Origin: Mycobacterium genavense ATCC 51234
GTDB taxonomy: Bacteria; Actinomycetota; Actinomycetes; Mycobacteriales; Mycobacteriaceae
Direction: 5' to 3'
Length of the DNA: 64,000 nt
Assembly: GCF_000526915.1 (NCBI RefSeq)
Contig: NZ_JAGZ01000005.1
Span: 310,001-374,000 of the forward strand
Shown here: piece after piece, positions 20,021 to 31,733 of the stretch
How the letters are laid out: each line of letters opens with the position of its first letter
Numbering within the stretch: position 1 is the first letter of the stretch
Program-made: the position numbers and the translations under genes
Notes under the pieces: generated by a model
What the model was told of the DNA's origin: nothing
Databases searched by the model: none
What the model saw: only the letters and a program-made list of their open reading frames with translations

Positions 20021-20347
20021 CTAACGCTCGTCGATGGGTGGGTCCGGTTCGCGGTTTTCCGGTGTCGACGCGTAGATCTGGTCGCCGATCTTCAAATACG
20101 GCGTGGTGAAGTAGGCCGTGCTGAGCACCAGCGTGCTGAAAATCAGCGTCGTGATGACGGCGTTCGGCCAGAGCCGTCCCGTCCCGAAGCCGAACAGCAC
20201 GATGCCCAGCGCCGAAGTCCCCCAGTAGAAGTAGCGGCCCTTGCGGCGCTGCGAGACGAAGCGAAAACGTGCCTGCGCCCAGCCGGCAATGATCAGGATC
20301 AGACCGGCGATGACCATGCCGAATTCGATGATGTCGAGGATCTTCAC
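20021..20347 (-). CDS. Small membrane protein coupled to prolyl oligopeptidase
   Basis: This is a 108-residue protein starting at GTG 20347. The GTG overlaps the stop of the upstream peptidase gene as GTGA. Two or three hydrophobic segments are visible: IIEFGMVIAGLILIIAGWA, then TSALGIVLFGFGTG and AVITTLIFSTLVLSTAYF. A polar C-terminal tail ends REPDPPIDER. Family unknown. Translational coupling suggests it is made together with the peptidase, but no joint function is known. Confidence 0.75.
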   Translation of the reverse strand: MKILDIIEFGMVIAGLILIIAGWAQARFRFVSQRRKGRYFYWGTSALGIVLFGFGTGRLWPNAVITTLIFSTLVLSTAYFTTPYLKIGDQIYASTPENREPDPPIDER

Positions 20348-22380
20348 GGTTGGCCTCCCAGCGTCTGCCATAAAAACGAATAACTCAGCGCCGCCTTGAA
20401 CGCGGCTTGCTCGTTGTCGGCCGCGCCGGCGTGCCCGCCCTCGATATTCTCGTACAACCAAACCCGATGGCCCGCGGCCTGCAGTGCCGCGACCATCTTG
20501 CGGGCGTGGCCGGGATGCACCCGGTCGTCGCGGGTGGACGTGGTGAACAACACCGGTGGGTAATGCTGCGTCGCCGAAATATTCTGGTACGGAGAGTATT
20601 TGGAGATGAACTCCCAGTCGTCGGGGTTGTCGGGGTCGCCGTACTCGGCCACCCACGACGCCCCGGCCAGCAACAGGTGGTAGCGCTTCATGTCCAGCAG
20701 CGGCACGTCGCAGACCAGCGCGCCGAATTTATCCGGGTACTTGGTCAGCATGATGCCCATCAGCAAGCCGCCGTTGCTGCCGCCCTGGGCGCCGAGCTGC
20801 TCGACGGTCGTGATGCCACGGGCCACCAAATCGTCTGCCACCGCGGCGAAATCCTCGTCGACCTTATGCCGGTTCTCGCGCATCGCCTGGGTATGCCAGC
20901 GTGGCCCGTACTCGCCTCCGCCGCGAATGTTGGCCATCACGTAAGTGCCGCCGCGGGCCAGCCACAACCGGCCTAACACCCCGCTGTACCCGGGCGTCCT
21001 GGAGGACTCGAATCCGCCGTAACCGCCCAGCAGGGTGGGACCGGGCCCTTCGACCGCGCGCGAGCGCACCACGAAGTACGGGATCAACGTCGCGTCCTTG
21101 GACGGCACGAAATACTGTTTCACGTCCAGGTTTTCGGCATCGAAGAAGCCGGGGGCGGACTTGATCCGTTCCAGTCTGCCGACGCCGGTGCCGCGCAACA
21201 GCTGCGAGGGCATGTCGAATCCGCTTGAGTCCAAGAAGAACTCGTCACCGGTGTCGTCGGCGGCCGCGATCAGCGTGTTGGTCGCCGGCGGGATCCCGGC
21301 GATCTCTTCATGCTGCCAGGTGCCGGGTGTGACGATTTCGACGCGGCTGGCGACGTCGGCCAACGTGACGAGCAACAGCCGGTCCCGGGTCCACGCCGTC
21401 TGATGCAGGCAGGTGTGCGCGTCGGGCTCGAAGACTACCTGCAAATTGGCTGTCCCGGAGAGGAATTCGTCATACTTCGCGGCCAGCAGCGAGCCGGCGG
21501 GATAGCTTACGGAGCCAACGGTCCAATCGCTGCGCAGCTCGACCAGCAACCACTCGCGGTGCACCGACATGCTCGCGTCGGTCGGCACGTCGATGCGGAT
21601 CAGTTCCGGCCCGCGCACTTCGTAGGACTCGGTATTCCAGAAGTCGACGGAGCGGCTCGCGAAGCAACGCACGAAGCCCGGCGTCCGATCGACGTTCGCG
21701 CCCACGCTGACGTCGGAGCGCGTCCCTTCGAAGATCGTCTCGGCCTGGCTCAGCGGGGTGCCCCGCCGCCACCGCTTGACGATGCGCGGGTATCCGGATT
21801 CGGTCAGCGAGTCGGTGCCGAAGTCCGTGCCCACCAGCACCGTGTCCAGGTCGGCCCAGTCGATCTGCGACTTGGCTTCCGGCAAGGTAAACCCGTCGGG
21901 GATGAATTCGAGTGTGAGCATGTCGAATTCGCGCACGATCACCGCGTCCGAGCCACCGCGGGACAGATGGACCAGTGCGCGGGTGAATTCCGGTTCGATG
22001 ACTGTGGCCCCGGCCCACACCCACTTCTCGTCGTCGGTGCGCCCGAGCTCGTCGACGTCGATCAGCACGTCCCACTTCGGGGAGTCGCTGCGGTAGCTGT
22101 CCAGCGTGGTGCGCCGCCACAGCCCGCGCGGGTTGGCGGCGTCGCGCCAGAAGTTGTACAGGTACTCACCGCGCCGGCGCACATAGGGGATGCGGGCGTC
22201 GGTGTCGAGAACCTCCAGCGCCTCGGCGCGCATCCGCTCGAAATCGGTGTCGCAGAACTGCGCCGTCGTCGGTTCGTTCTGGGCGCGCACCCAATCGAGC
22301 GCGTCGTCGGCGGCGACATCCTCGAGCCACAGGTAGGGGTCGTCGGTGTCCTCGGCGCGCCGCGCGGTCATGGAAGCCAT
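20344..22380 (-). CDS. Prolyl oligopeptidase family serine peptidase (Rv0457c type)
   Basis: This is a 678-residue S9A-type peptidase. The N-terminal beta-propeller spans about residues 70-420, entered by DPYLWLEDVAADDALDWV. The C-terminal alpha/beta hydrolase domain carries the nucleophile in GAQGGSNGGLLMG, the aspartate in TSTRDDRVHPGHA and the histidine in NIEGGHAGAADN. It cleaves short peptides after proline in this family. The ATG at 22380 is chosen (a second at 22371 is possible). It is divergent from the aldehyde dehydrogenase gene across a 58-bp promoter region. It is intact and matches Rv0457c. Confidence 0.92.
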   Translation of the reverse strand: MASMTARRAEDTDDPYLWLEDVAADDALDWVRAQNEPTTAQFCDTDFERMRAEALEVLDTDARIPYVRRRGEYLYNFWRDAANPRGLWRRTTLDSYRSDSPKWDVLIDVDELGRTDDEKWVWAGATVIEPEFTRALVHLSRGGSDAVIVREFDMLTLEFIPDGFTLPEAKSQIDWADLDTVLVGTDFGTDSLTESGYPRIVKRWRRGTPLSQAETIFEGTRSDVSVGANVDRTPGFVRCFASRSVDFWNTESYEVRGPELIRIDVPTDASMSVHREWLLVELRSDWTVGSVSYPAGSLLAAKYDEFLSGTANLQVVFEPDAHTCLHQTAWTRDRLLLVTLADVASRVEIVTPGTWQHEEIAGIPPATNTLIAAADDTGDEFFLDSSGFDMPSQLLRGTGVGRLERIKSAPGFFDAENLDVKQYFVPSKDATLIPYFVVRSRAVEGPGPTLLGGYGGFESSRTPGYSGVLGRLWLARGGTYVMANIRGGGEYGPRWHTQAMRENRHKVDEDFAAVADDLVARGITTVEQLGAQGGSNGGLLMGIMLTKYPDKFGALVCDVPLLDMKRYHLLLAGASWVAEYGDPDNPDDWEFISKYSPYQNISATQHYPPVLFTTSTRDDRVHPGHARKMVAALQAAGHRVWLYENIEGGHAGAADNEQAAFKAALSYSFLWQTLGGQP

Positions 22381-22393
22381 TGTGGCCCGAGCG

Positions 22394-22412
22394 GTAATGT
22401 GAGCTGTATTAC
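22394..22412. promoter_or_regulatory. Inverted repeat between peptidase and aldehyde dehydrogenase genes
   Basis: GTAAT-N9-ATTAC (GTAATGTGAGCTGTATTAC) is a 5-bp-armed inverted repeat in the 58-bp divergent promoter region. Its position suggests a regulator binding site or overlapping promoter elements. The regulator is unknown. Confidence 0.35.
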
Positions 22413-22438
22413 AGGTGAAGCAGAAAGGGAGTCGAACG

Positions 22439-23961
<1,523 letters not shown>

Positions 23962-23962
<1 letters not shown>

Positions 23963-24435
23963 TGCGCGCCCCGGCGGTCATCACCGCCGCGGCCGCCGAA
24001 CTGCTGGGCCGGCTGCGCGAGCGCCACGGGTCGGTGATGTTCCACCAGTCCGGCGGCTGCTGTGACGGGTCGTCGCGCATGTGCTACCCCTGCGGGGACT
24101 TCCTGGTCGGCGACCGCGACGTCCTGCTCGGCGTCCTCGACGTCGGCGAAGAAGGTGTGCCGGTATGGATCTCGGGCCCGCAGTACCAAGCCTGGAAACA
24201 CACCCAGTTGGTCATCGACGTGGTGCCCGGCCGCGGCAGCGGATTCAGCCTGGAAGCACCCGAGGGCCTGCGCTTCCTCAGCCGCGGCCGCGTCTTCAGC
24301 GACGCGGAAAAAGCCGATCTGGAAGCCGCGCCGGTGATCACCGGTGCCGCTTACCAAGCCGGCGAGCGGCCCTCGATTCGGGGCCCGGTGATTGACAAAG
24401 CCGTGCCGGAAACGTGCCCGCCTCGTGGTCGGTGA
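23962..24435 (+). CDS. DUF779 protein (Rv0459 type)
   Basis: This is a 157-residue protein of family DUF779, which is typically encoded directly after aldehyde dehydrogenases of this class. It has a cysteine-rich patch FHQSGGCCDGSSRMCYPCGDF (residues about 30-50), suggesting a metal or thiol role, followed by VWISGPQYQAWKHTQLVIDV and GSGFSLEAPEGLRF. It starts in the TGATG overlap at 23962. The biochemical function is not established. It is intact. Confidence 0.88.
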
Positions 24436-24453
24436 CTCAGTACCCTCGAACAG

Positions 24454-24732
24454 GTGATACCGCTACCACGGCCCTGGCTGCTGGCCAGCGCGATGCTGAT
24501 CGGCACCGCGGTCGGCATCCTGGCGGGGGTGGCGCTGACCGTGCTGGTCCATACCCGGGTCCGCCCCGATGTCGTGATCGCACTGGTGGTCGGGCTGCCC
24601 AGCATGATCGGGCTGCTGACCATCCTGTTCTCCGGGCGCCGTTGGGTCACGGCGCTGGGCGCGTTCATTCTGGCCATGGCACCCGGATGGTTCGGCGTCC
24701 TCGTCGCCATCGAGGTGACCTCCCGTGGCTGA
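24454..24732 (+). CDS. Small hydrophobic membrane protein (Rv0460 type)
   Basis: This is a 92-residue protein starting at GTG 24454. It consists mostly of three hydrophobic segments: WLLASAMLIGTAVGILAGVA, VVIALVVGLPSMIGLLTI and ALGAFILAMAPGWFGVLVA. It corresponds to M. tuberculosis Rv0460. The next gene begins 8 bp before its stop, so the two are translationally coupled. Function unknown. Confidence 0.78.
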   Translation: MIPLPRPWLLASAMLIGTAVGILAGVALTVLVHTRVRPDVVIALVVGLPSMIGLLTILFSGRRWVTALGAFILAMAPGWFGVLVAIEVTSRG

Positions 24733-25294
24733 CAAGGAAGTCGGGGACGCGTCGAACCCGGGCACCGAGCCGTTCGTTCCGGATTTCGAGGACACCGGTG
24801 AGCATTCGGTGCCGTTCGTGCCGAACTTCGACGACGACACCGGGTCGCAGCCCATACCCGCGGTTGCCGACGAGCCGGACAAGCCCGACGCCGAGACTCC
24901 CTCGACCGACGCGGATGCGGAGGGCGAACTGGCCGGGCTGCCGGTGCAGTCGGTCACCGTGCCGGGCCGCTACCAATACCTGAAGTGGTGGAAGCTGGCC
25001 CTGGTGATCCTCGGCGTGTGGGCCGCGACGGCCCCGGTCGGGCTGAGCCTTTTCTACTGGTGGTACCACAGGATCGACAAGACCCCGGCGGTGTTCATGG
25101 CGCTGGTCTATGTGGTGGTCTGCGCCGTGGCCGGGGTGCTGCTGGCGATGGTTCAGGGCCGGCCGTTGATTCCGGCGCTGTCCATCGCGGTGATGTCGGG
25201 ACCGTTTGCCTCCGTCGTCGCCGCGGCACCCCTGTACGGCTACTACTACTGCGCGCGCATGGGTCACTGCCTGGTCGGCGTCATCCCGTACTGA
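24725..25294 (+). CDS. Membrane protein with acidic N-terminal tail (Rv0461 type)
   Basis: This is a 189-residue protein with an acidic, proline-rich cytoplasmic N-terminus containing a repeated motif (PFVPDFEDTGEHS then PFVPNFDDDTGS). Three or four hydrophobic segments follow from about residue 90: LALVILGVWAATAPVGLSLF, VFMALVYVVVCAVAGVLLA and ALSIAVMSGPFASVVAAAPL. It starts at GTG 24725 inside the upstream gene. It corresponds to Rv0461. Function unknown; it lies just before lpdC. Confidence 0.78.
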   Translation: MADKEVGDASNPGTEPFVPDFEDTGEHSVPFVPNFDDDTGSQPIPAVADEPDKPDAETPSTDADAEGELAGLPVQSVTVPGRYQYLKWWKLALVILGVWAATAPVGLSLFYWWYHRIDKTPAVFMALVYVVVCAVAGVLLAMVQGRPLIPALSIAVMSGPFASVVAAAPLYGYYYCARMGHCLVGVIPY

Positions 25295-25341
25295 CCCACG
25301 GTGTCGTGCGGTGAGAAGTCCTCTCCCACTAGGGTGGGCTC

Positions 25342-26739
<1,398 letters not shown>

Positions 26740-26747
26740 GCCGGTCC

Positions 26748-27023
26748 ATGATCCGCGGCGAGACCATTCTCGGTGCCCTCGGCGGAGCGGCGACCGGTTA
26801 TGTGCTGTGGCTGATTGCCATTTCGCTCGCCGGTGACAACGCCACGGCGGGTCACTGGGGTCCGCTGGTGCTGCTAGGATCGGTGTTACTGGGAGTCGTC
26901 GCCGCGATTTGGGGCTTCGTGTTACGCCGGCGCGGTAAGTACATGTGGGCGGCGTTCGCCTTCGACTTGCCAATACTGCCAGTGGTTTTGACGCTGGCAG
27001 TGCTGGCCGACGTCTACGCCTGA
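26748..27023 (+). CDS. Small membrane protein (Rv0463 type)
   Basis: This is a 91-residue protein with three hydrophobic segments (ILGALGGAATGYVLWLIAIS, GPLVLLGSVLLGVVAAIWGF and FDLPILPVVLTLAVLA). It starts at ATG 26748, 8 bp after lpdC, and is likely co-transcribed with it. It corresponds to Rv0463. Function unknown. Confidence 0.75.
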   Translation: MIRGETILGALGGAATGYVLWLIAISLAGDNATAGHWGPLVLLGSVLLGVVAAIWGFVLRRRGKYMWAAFAFDLPILPVVLTLAVLADVYA

Positions 27024-27027
27024 GGCA

Positions 27028-27606
27028 CTACCTCGGGTTGTCCAACTCGATGTTGAGGGCGGAGATCGTCGCCGCTAACCCGTCGTATTGCGTTGCTAGC
27101 AAGCAGAATTCGATGAGCCGGTGGCGGTCGAGATGCAGCGCGAGTTGCCGCCAGGTGTCCTCGCTGATGGACCGGTTCTTGATCAGCTCGTCCGTCGCGT
27201 TCAGCAGCGCCTGCTGCCGGGCGCTCAGTATCACCCGGGGTCCGTCGTCGTCCGGAACGTCGGGCCAGGCGAATATCGTCGCCTGCATGTGATTGTCCAG
27301 ACCGAATCGGCGTGCCATCTTCCGATGGTGCTGCAGCTCGTATTCGCTCGAGCGCAAATGCGCTACGCGCAGGATCACCAGTTCGGTGTCCGCCCGGGGC
27401 AGCCGGCCGCGCAGCAGCCGACCGCCGTAGAGCGACCACGCCCAGAACAGGCCTTGGCGCTGACCGAGCGTGGTGAACAGATGCATCTCGGGTGTCTGCA
27501 ATTTGCGGGCGGCGCCCTTGGCCAAAAGCCAGTTGATCGGGCCCAGCCGGCGGAATTTCGTGGTCGACGGGATGCGGGCGACGTGACCGTCTTGCGTGCC
27601 GCTCAT
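27028..27606 (-). CDS. Carboxymuconolactone-decarboxylase-family protein (Rv0464c type)
   Basis: This is a 192-residue CMD-family helical protein with RADTELVILRVAHLRSSEYEL, then HHRKMARRFGLDN and a C-terminal IEFCLLATQYDGLAATISAL. It lacks an evident C-x-x-C redox pair, so it is not a typical AhpD peroxidase. Its start overlaps the ramB stop by 4 bp (ATGA), so it is coupled to ramB. It corresponds to Rv0464c. It is distantly related to the CMD protein at 9583-10143. Confidence 0.85.
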   Translation of the reverse strand: MSGTQDGHVARIPSTTKFRRLGPINWLLAKGAARKLQTPEMHLFTTLGQRQGLFWAWSLYGGRLLRGRLPRADTELVILRVAHLRSSEYELQHHRKMARRFGLDNHMQATIFAWPDVPDDDGPRVILSARQQALLNATDELIKNRSISEDTWRQLALHLDRHRLIEFCLLATQYDGLAATISALNIELDNPR

Positions 27607-29027
27607 GGCTGCTTCACCAGATACGGGGACACCGTGCTGCGGTGCTCGTCGAGATCGAGGGCGCGGCCCAACGCCGGGAAGGCCCGCTGGGGACAGTTAT
27701 CGCGTTCGCAGACGCGGCAACCCGCGCCGATGGGTGTAGCTGAACGGCCTGGGTCTCCCGACAAGTCCAGTCCTTCCGAGTAGACGAGTCGGTGCGCGTG
27801 CCGCAGCTCGCAGCCAAGCCCGATCGCGAAGGTTTTACCCGGCTGACCATACCGGGCAGCCCGCCGTTCCACGGTGCGAGCCACCCACATGTAGTTGCGC
27901 CCGTCGGGCATCTGGGCGATCTGCACCAGGATCTTGCCGGGGTTGGCGAACGTCTCGTAGACGTTCCATAGCGGACAGGTGCCGCCGCTGGAGGAGAAGT
28001 GAAAACCGGTGGCGGACTGACGCTTCGACATGTTGCCGGCGCGGTCGACCCGGACGAACGAGAACGGCACCCCCCGCATCGACGGCCGCTGCATCGTCGA
28101 AAGCCGGTGCGCGATGGTCTCATAACTCACCGAGTAGAACGCCGACAGCCGTTCGACGTCGTAGCGGAAATTCTCGGCGACGTCGTGGAATTGACGGTAC
28201 GGCAGCACCGCGGCGGCCGCGAAGTAGTTGGCCAGCCCCAGCCGGGCCAGCGTGTGGGACTCGTCGCTGGTGAATTTGCCCTCGGCGACCATGCTGTCAA
28301 TCAGGTCGCCGAACTCGAGGTAGGCCAACTCGGCGGCCATCTTGAAGACCTGCTGGCCCAGCGAGAGGTGATTGCTCATGTCCAGCGTCTTGGTCTTGGG
28401 GTCGTAGCGGTGCAGCACCGTGTCACCGAGGTCGATGCGCCTGTTGATGTGCACGCCGTGCACCTCGGTGAGCCGCCGGGTGAGCTCGCGGGCCAGGTCG
28501 CCATGGTTCAGCCGGGTGTGGATCGTCAGGTCCTCGGCGGCGGTGTCGAGCTCGTGCAGGTAGTTCTGCCGCTGATAGAAGTAGTCGCGCACCTCTTCGT
28601 GCGGCATGGTGATCGATCCGCTGCCGCTGCCGTCGGAGTAACGCTCCTCGGTGGCGGCCGCCAGCTGCGCGGTGGTGAGCCGGTAGCGCCGGTGCAGGTT
28701 GACCACCGCGCGGGCCAGCGCGGGATGGGCGTTGACCAGCTCGGCGACCTCGGGCGGATCGACGTTGATGTCCAGATCGCGATCCATCGTCACCTCGCGC
28801 AGCTCGGCGACCAGGCGGGTGTCGTCCTGGGAGGCGAAGAAGGTGGCGTCCACGCCGAACACCTCGGTGATCCGCAGCAGCACGGCCACGGTCAGCGGGC
28901 GAACATCGTGCTCGATCTGGTTGAGGTAGCTCGGCGAGATCTCGAGCATCTGGGCCAGGGCGGCCTGGGAAAACCCACGCTCGTTCCGCAGTTGGCGAAC
29001 GTGTGAGCCGACGAACGTTTTGGACAT
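27603..29027 (-). CDS. ramB: Transcriptional regulator RamB
   Basis: This is a 474-residue regulator of acetate/glyoxylate metabolism. The N-terminal XRE-type HTH (residues 1-65) reads HVRQLRNERGFSQAALAQML then PSYLNQIEHDVRPLTV. The central part is the ImmA/IrrE-like and short-chain-fatty-acid-regulator region, including LAYLEFGDLIDSMV. The C-terminal GAGCRVCERDNCPQRAFP is a cysteine-rich end motif of the RamB/PrpR group. RamB is known to control icl1 and its own gene through TTTGCAAA-type sites, and such a site is present before icl1 here. It is divergent from the Rv0466-type thioesterase. It is intact. Confidence 0.94.
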   Translation of the reverse strand: MSKTFVGSHVRQLRNERGFSQAALAQMLEISPSYLNQIEHDVRPLTVAVLLRITEVFGVDATFFASQDDTRLVAELREVTMDRDLDINVDPPEVAELVNAHPALARAVVNLHRRYRLTTAQLAAATEERYSDGSGSGSITMPHEEVRDYFYQRQNYLHELDTAAEDLTIHTRLNHGDLARELTRRLTEVHGVHINRRIDLGDTVLHRYDPKTKTLDMSNHLSLGQQVFKMAAELAYLEFGDLIDSMVAEGKFTSDESHTLARLGLANYFAAAAVLPYRQFHDVAENFRYDVERLSAFYSVSYETIAHRLSTMQRPSMRGVPFSFVRVDRAGNMSKRQSATGFHFSSSGGTCPLWNVYETFANPGKILVQIAQMPDGRNYMWVARTVERRAARYGQPGKTFAIGLGCELRHAHRLVYSEGLDLSGDPGRSATPIGAGCRVCERDNCPQRAFPALGRALDLDEHRSTVSPYLVKQP

Positions 29028-29053
29028 TTATCCCAGCCTACCTGGGCTGCAAA

Positions 29054-29063
29054 GAACCGGTTC
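29054..29063. promoter_or_regulatory. GAACCGGTTC palindrome upstream of ramB
   Basis: A perfect 10-bp palindrome GAACCGGTTC lies 27 bp upstream of the ramB start, directly adjoining TGCAAA (CTGCAAAGAACCGGTTCGCAG). The same palindrome occurs upstream of icl1. It may be an operator for RamB or another regulator shared by both genes. Confidence 0.45.
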
Positions 29064-29188
29064 GCAGACTTGGCAGCCGCGACGCGACGTTGTCGGGTTT
29101 GGCGTTTACCCGCCGTAGTTGGCATGATTCGCACCGGGGTCTGGGGTAAACCTCGGGGTAACGCAGGTAAGGCAATGGGGAGCGAGTC

Positions 29189-29983
29189 GTGAGCCTGGAC
29201 AAATCAATGATGCCGGTGCCCGACGGTCACCCAGATGTGTTCGACCGCGAGTGGCCGCTGCGGGTCGGCGACATCGACCGCACCGGACGGTTGCGGTTGG
29301 ACGCCGCGTGCCGCCACATCCAGGACATCGGCCAGGACCAGCTGCGCGAGATGGGATTCGAGGAGACCCATCCGCTGTGGATCGTCCGCCGCACGATGCT
29401 CGACCTGCTGCGACCGATCGAATTCGGCGACATGCTGCGCTGTCGGCGCTGGTGTTCGGGCACCTCGAACCGGTGGTGTGAGATGCGGGTCCGCGTCGAC
29501 GGGCGCAAGGGCGGCCTGATCGAATCCGAGGCGTTCTGGATCAACATCAACCGGGAGACCCAGATGCCGTCGCGCATCTCCGACGACTTCCTCGCGGGAC
29601 TGCACAAGACCACGTCGGTCGATCGGCTGCGCTGGAAGGGCTACCTGAAGCCGGGCAGCCGCGACGATGCGACCGAAATCCACGAGTTCCCGGTTCGCGT
29701 CACCGACATCGACCTGTTCGACCACATGAACAACTCGGTCTACTGGAGCGTCATCGAGGACTATCTGGCGTCGCACCTGGCGCTGATGGCTCGCCCGCTG
29801 CGCATCACCATCGAGCACGAGGCGCCCGTGGCGCTGGGCGACAAGCTGGAGATCATCTCGCACATCCATCCGGCCGGATCGACCGACCAATTCGGTCCGG
29901 GCCTGACCGATCGCCCTGTTACAACGCTCACATATGCGGTCGGCGACAAGACGAAAGCGGTCGCCGCGCTCTTCAATCTCTAA
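29189..29983 (+). CDS. Acyl-ACP thioesterase family protein (Rv0466 type)
   Basis: This is a 264-residue double-hotdog protein of the acyl-ACP thioesterase family. The first hotdog has FDREWPLRVGDIDRTGRLRL and the catalytic-helix region RHIQDIGQDQLREMG. The second has HEFPVRVTDIDLFDHMNNSV followed by YWSVIEDYL, in which the N-H-x-x-Y/W arrangement (HMNNSVYW) is typical. It would release fatty acids from acyl-ACP. It starts at GTG 29189 and is divergent from ramB. It is intact. Confidence 0.87.
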   Translation: MSLDKSMMPVPDGHPDVFDREWPLRVGDIDRTGRLRLDAACRHIQDIGQDQLREMGFEETHPLWIVRRTMLDLLRPIEFGDMLRCRRWCSGTSNRWCEMRVRVDGRKGGLIESEAFWININRETQMPSRISDDFLAGLHKTTSVDRLRWKGYLKPGSRDDATEIHEFPVRVTDIDLFDHMNNSVYWSVIEDYLASHLALMARPLRITIEHEAPVALGDKLEIISHIHPAGSTDQFGPGLTDRPVTTLTYAVGDKTKAVAALFNL

Positions 29984-30046
29984 CCGGAAAAGCGTCCCAT
30001 TAAATTGCAGGCTGACCTGCGGATTTTGGTTACTGGCGGGTAGCTT

Positions 30047-30060
30047 CTGAACCGGTTCAG
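30047..30060. promoter_or_regulatory. CTGAACCGGTTCAG palindrome upstream of icl1
   Basis: A perfect 14-bp palindrome, CTGAACCGGTTCAG, lies 187 bp upstream of the icl1 start and 17 bp before the TTTGCAAA box. Its 10-bp core is identical to the palindrome upstream of ramB. Confidence 0.5.
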
Positions 30061-30077
30061 ATTGCGTACACCTTCGC

Positions 30078-30090
30078 AAAGTTTGCAAAA
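30078..30090. promoter_or_regulatory. RamB/PrpR-type binding box upstream of icl1
   Basis: AAAGTTTGCAAAA contains TTTGCAAA, the core recognised by RamB and PrpR regulators in corynebacteria and mycobacteria, 157 bp upstream of icl1. A second overlapping half, TTCGCAAA, lies immediately before it. Confidence 0.7.
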
Positions 30091-30246
30091 TCGCGGTGCT
30101 CGCGTGGCCGAAATTGGCAACGGAAATGGGTGGACCTGCATCAACAGGCTGTGCCATGGTCGTGTCAGCACACGAGTGAAGTCGAGCCCCAATCATCGCA
30201 AGAAACGCGATCCGGCTCAGAGTTCAGAACCAAAGGAGTAAGCCCA

Positions 30247-31533
30247 ATGTCTGTCGTTGGCACCCCGAAGAGCGCCGAACAGATCCAGCATGACTGGGAC
30301 ACCAACCCGCGCTGGAAGGACACCAGCCGCACCTACACCGCCGAGGACGTGGTGGCCCTGCAGGGCAGCGTCGTCGAGGAGCACACCCTGGCCCGCCGCG
30401 GCGCCGAGGTGTTGTGGGAGCAGCTGCACGACCTGGAGTACATCAACGCCCTGGGCGCACTGACCGGAAACATGGCCGTGCAGCAGGTCCGCGCCGGCCT
30501 GAAGGCCATCTACCTGTCCGGTTGGCAGGTCGCCGGTGACGCCAACCTGTCCGGCCACACCTACCCGGACCAGAGCCTGTACCCGGCCAACTCGGTGCCG
30601 CAGGTCATCCGTCGCATCAACAACGCGCTGCTGCGCGCCGACGAGATCGCCAAGGTCGAGGGTGACCGGTCGGTGGAGAACTGGCTGGCGCCGATCGTCG
30701 CCGACGGCGAGGCCGGCTTCGGTGGCGCGCTCAACGTGTACGAGCTTCAGAAGGCGATGATCGCCGCAGGCGTCGCGGGGTCGCACTGGGAAGATCAGCT
30801 AGCTTCGGAGAAGAAGTGCGGCCACCTCGGCGGCAAGGTGCTGATCCCGACTCAGCAGCACATCCGCACCCTGACCTCGGCGCGTCTGGCCGCCGACGTC
30901 GCCGACGTGCCGACCGTCGTGATCGCCCGTACCGACGCCGAGGCCGCCACGCTCATCACCTCGGATGTCGACGAGTGCGACCAGCCGTTCATCACCGGCG
31001 AGCGGACCAAGGAAGGCTTCTACCGCGTCCGCAACGGCCTTGAGCCGTGCATCGCGCGGGCCAAGGCCTACGCGCCGTACTCCGACCTGATCTGGATGGA
31101 GACCGGTACCCCGGACCTCGAGCTCGCGGCCAAGTTCGCCGAGGGCGTCAAGTCCGAGTTCCCCGACCAGATGCTGGCCTACAACTGCTCGCCGTCCTTC
31201 AACTGGAAGAAGCACCTGGACGACTCCACCATCGCGAAGTTCCAAAAAGAGCTTGGCGCAATGGGATTCAAGTTCCAGTTCATCACGCTGGCCGGCTTCC
31301 ACGCCCTGAACTACTCGATGTTCGATCTGGCCTACGGCTACGCCCGCAACCAGATGAGCGCCTACGTGGAGCTGCAGGAGCGCGAGTTCGCCGCCGAGGA
31401 GCGCGGCTACACCGCGACCAAGCATCAGCGCGAGGTGGGTGCCGGTTACTTCGACCGCATCGCCACCACGGTCGACCCGTCGTCGTCGACCACCGCGCTG
31501 ACCGGCTCCACCGAAGAGGGCCAGTTTCACTGA
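30247..31533 (+). CDS. icl1: Isocitrate lyase 1
   Basis: This is isocitrate lyase of 428 residues. It cleaves isocitrate to glyoxylate and succinate in the glyoxylate shunt and also serves the methylcitrate cycle in mycobacteria. It starts [18 protein letters not shown] at ATG 30247. The active-site loop KKCGHLGG with its catalytic cysteine lies near residue 191, and [11 protein letters not shown] carries substrate-binding residues. Length equals that of M. tuberculosis Icl1. The upstream region (29984-30246) holds a RamB-type box and a palindrome; downstream lie a 30-bp tandem repeat and a terminator hairpin. It is intact. Confidence 0.97.
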   Translation: MSVVGTPKSAEQIQHDWDTNPRWKDTSRTYTAEDVVALQGSVVEEHTLARRGAEVLWEQLHDLEYINALGALTGNMAVQQVRAGLKAIYLSGWQVAGDANLSGHTYPDQSLYPANSVPQVIRRINNALLRADEIAKVEGDRSVENWLAPIVADGEAGFGGALNVYELQKAMIAAGVAGSHWEDQLASEKKCGHLGGKVLIPTQQHIRTLTSARLAADVADVPTVVIARTDAEAATLITSDVDECDQPFITGERTKEGFYRVRNGLEPCIARAKAYAPYSDLIWMETGTPDLELAAKFAEGVKSEFPDQMLAYNCSPSFNWKKHLDDSTIAKFQKELGAMGFKFQFITLAGFHALNYSMFDLAYGYARNQMSAYVELQEREFAAEERGYTATKHQREVGAGYFDRIATTVDPSSSTTALTGSTEEGQFH

Positions 31534-31558
31534 GGACGAGCGGGCCTGAGCCTGCGAG

Positions 31559-31618
31559 GACGAAGTGAAACCATCGGCCGCAGCCACTGACGAGGCGAAG
31601 CCATCGACCTCAGCCACT
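31559..31618. repeat. Two tandem 30-bp repeats after icl1
   Basis: Units at 31559-31588 (GACGAAGTGAAACC...CAGCCACT) and 31589-31618 (GACGAGGCGAAGCC...CAGCCACT) match at 24 or more of 30 positions. The motif CACTGAGGACGAG recurs both at the icl1 stop codon (31529-31541) and just after the second unit, suggesting that the array grew from the icl1 3' end. Confidence 0.7.
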
Positions 31619-31667
31619 GAGGACGAGTCGCTGAGCTGAAGCCGTTACAATTCGCGGCTGAAGTAGC

Positions 31668-31701
31668 ATAGGCCCCGCCCGGCGATCCCGGGGGGGCCTA
31701 T
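31668..31701. terminator. Hairpin terminator between icl1 and fadB2
   Basis: ATAGGCCCC pairs perfectly with GGGGCCTAT across a GC-rich 16-base loop that can itself pair (CCCGG/CCGGG). It lies 135 bp after icl1 and 33 bp before the fadB2 start. Being symmetrical it could act in either direction, but the context favours termination of icl1 transcription. Confidence 0.75.
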
Positions 31702-31733
31702 TGCGGTGTAGACTATACGACTGGAGAAATGCA

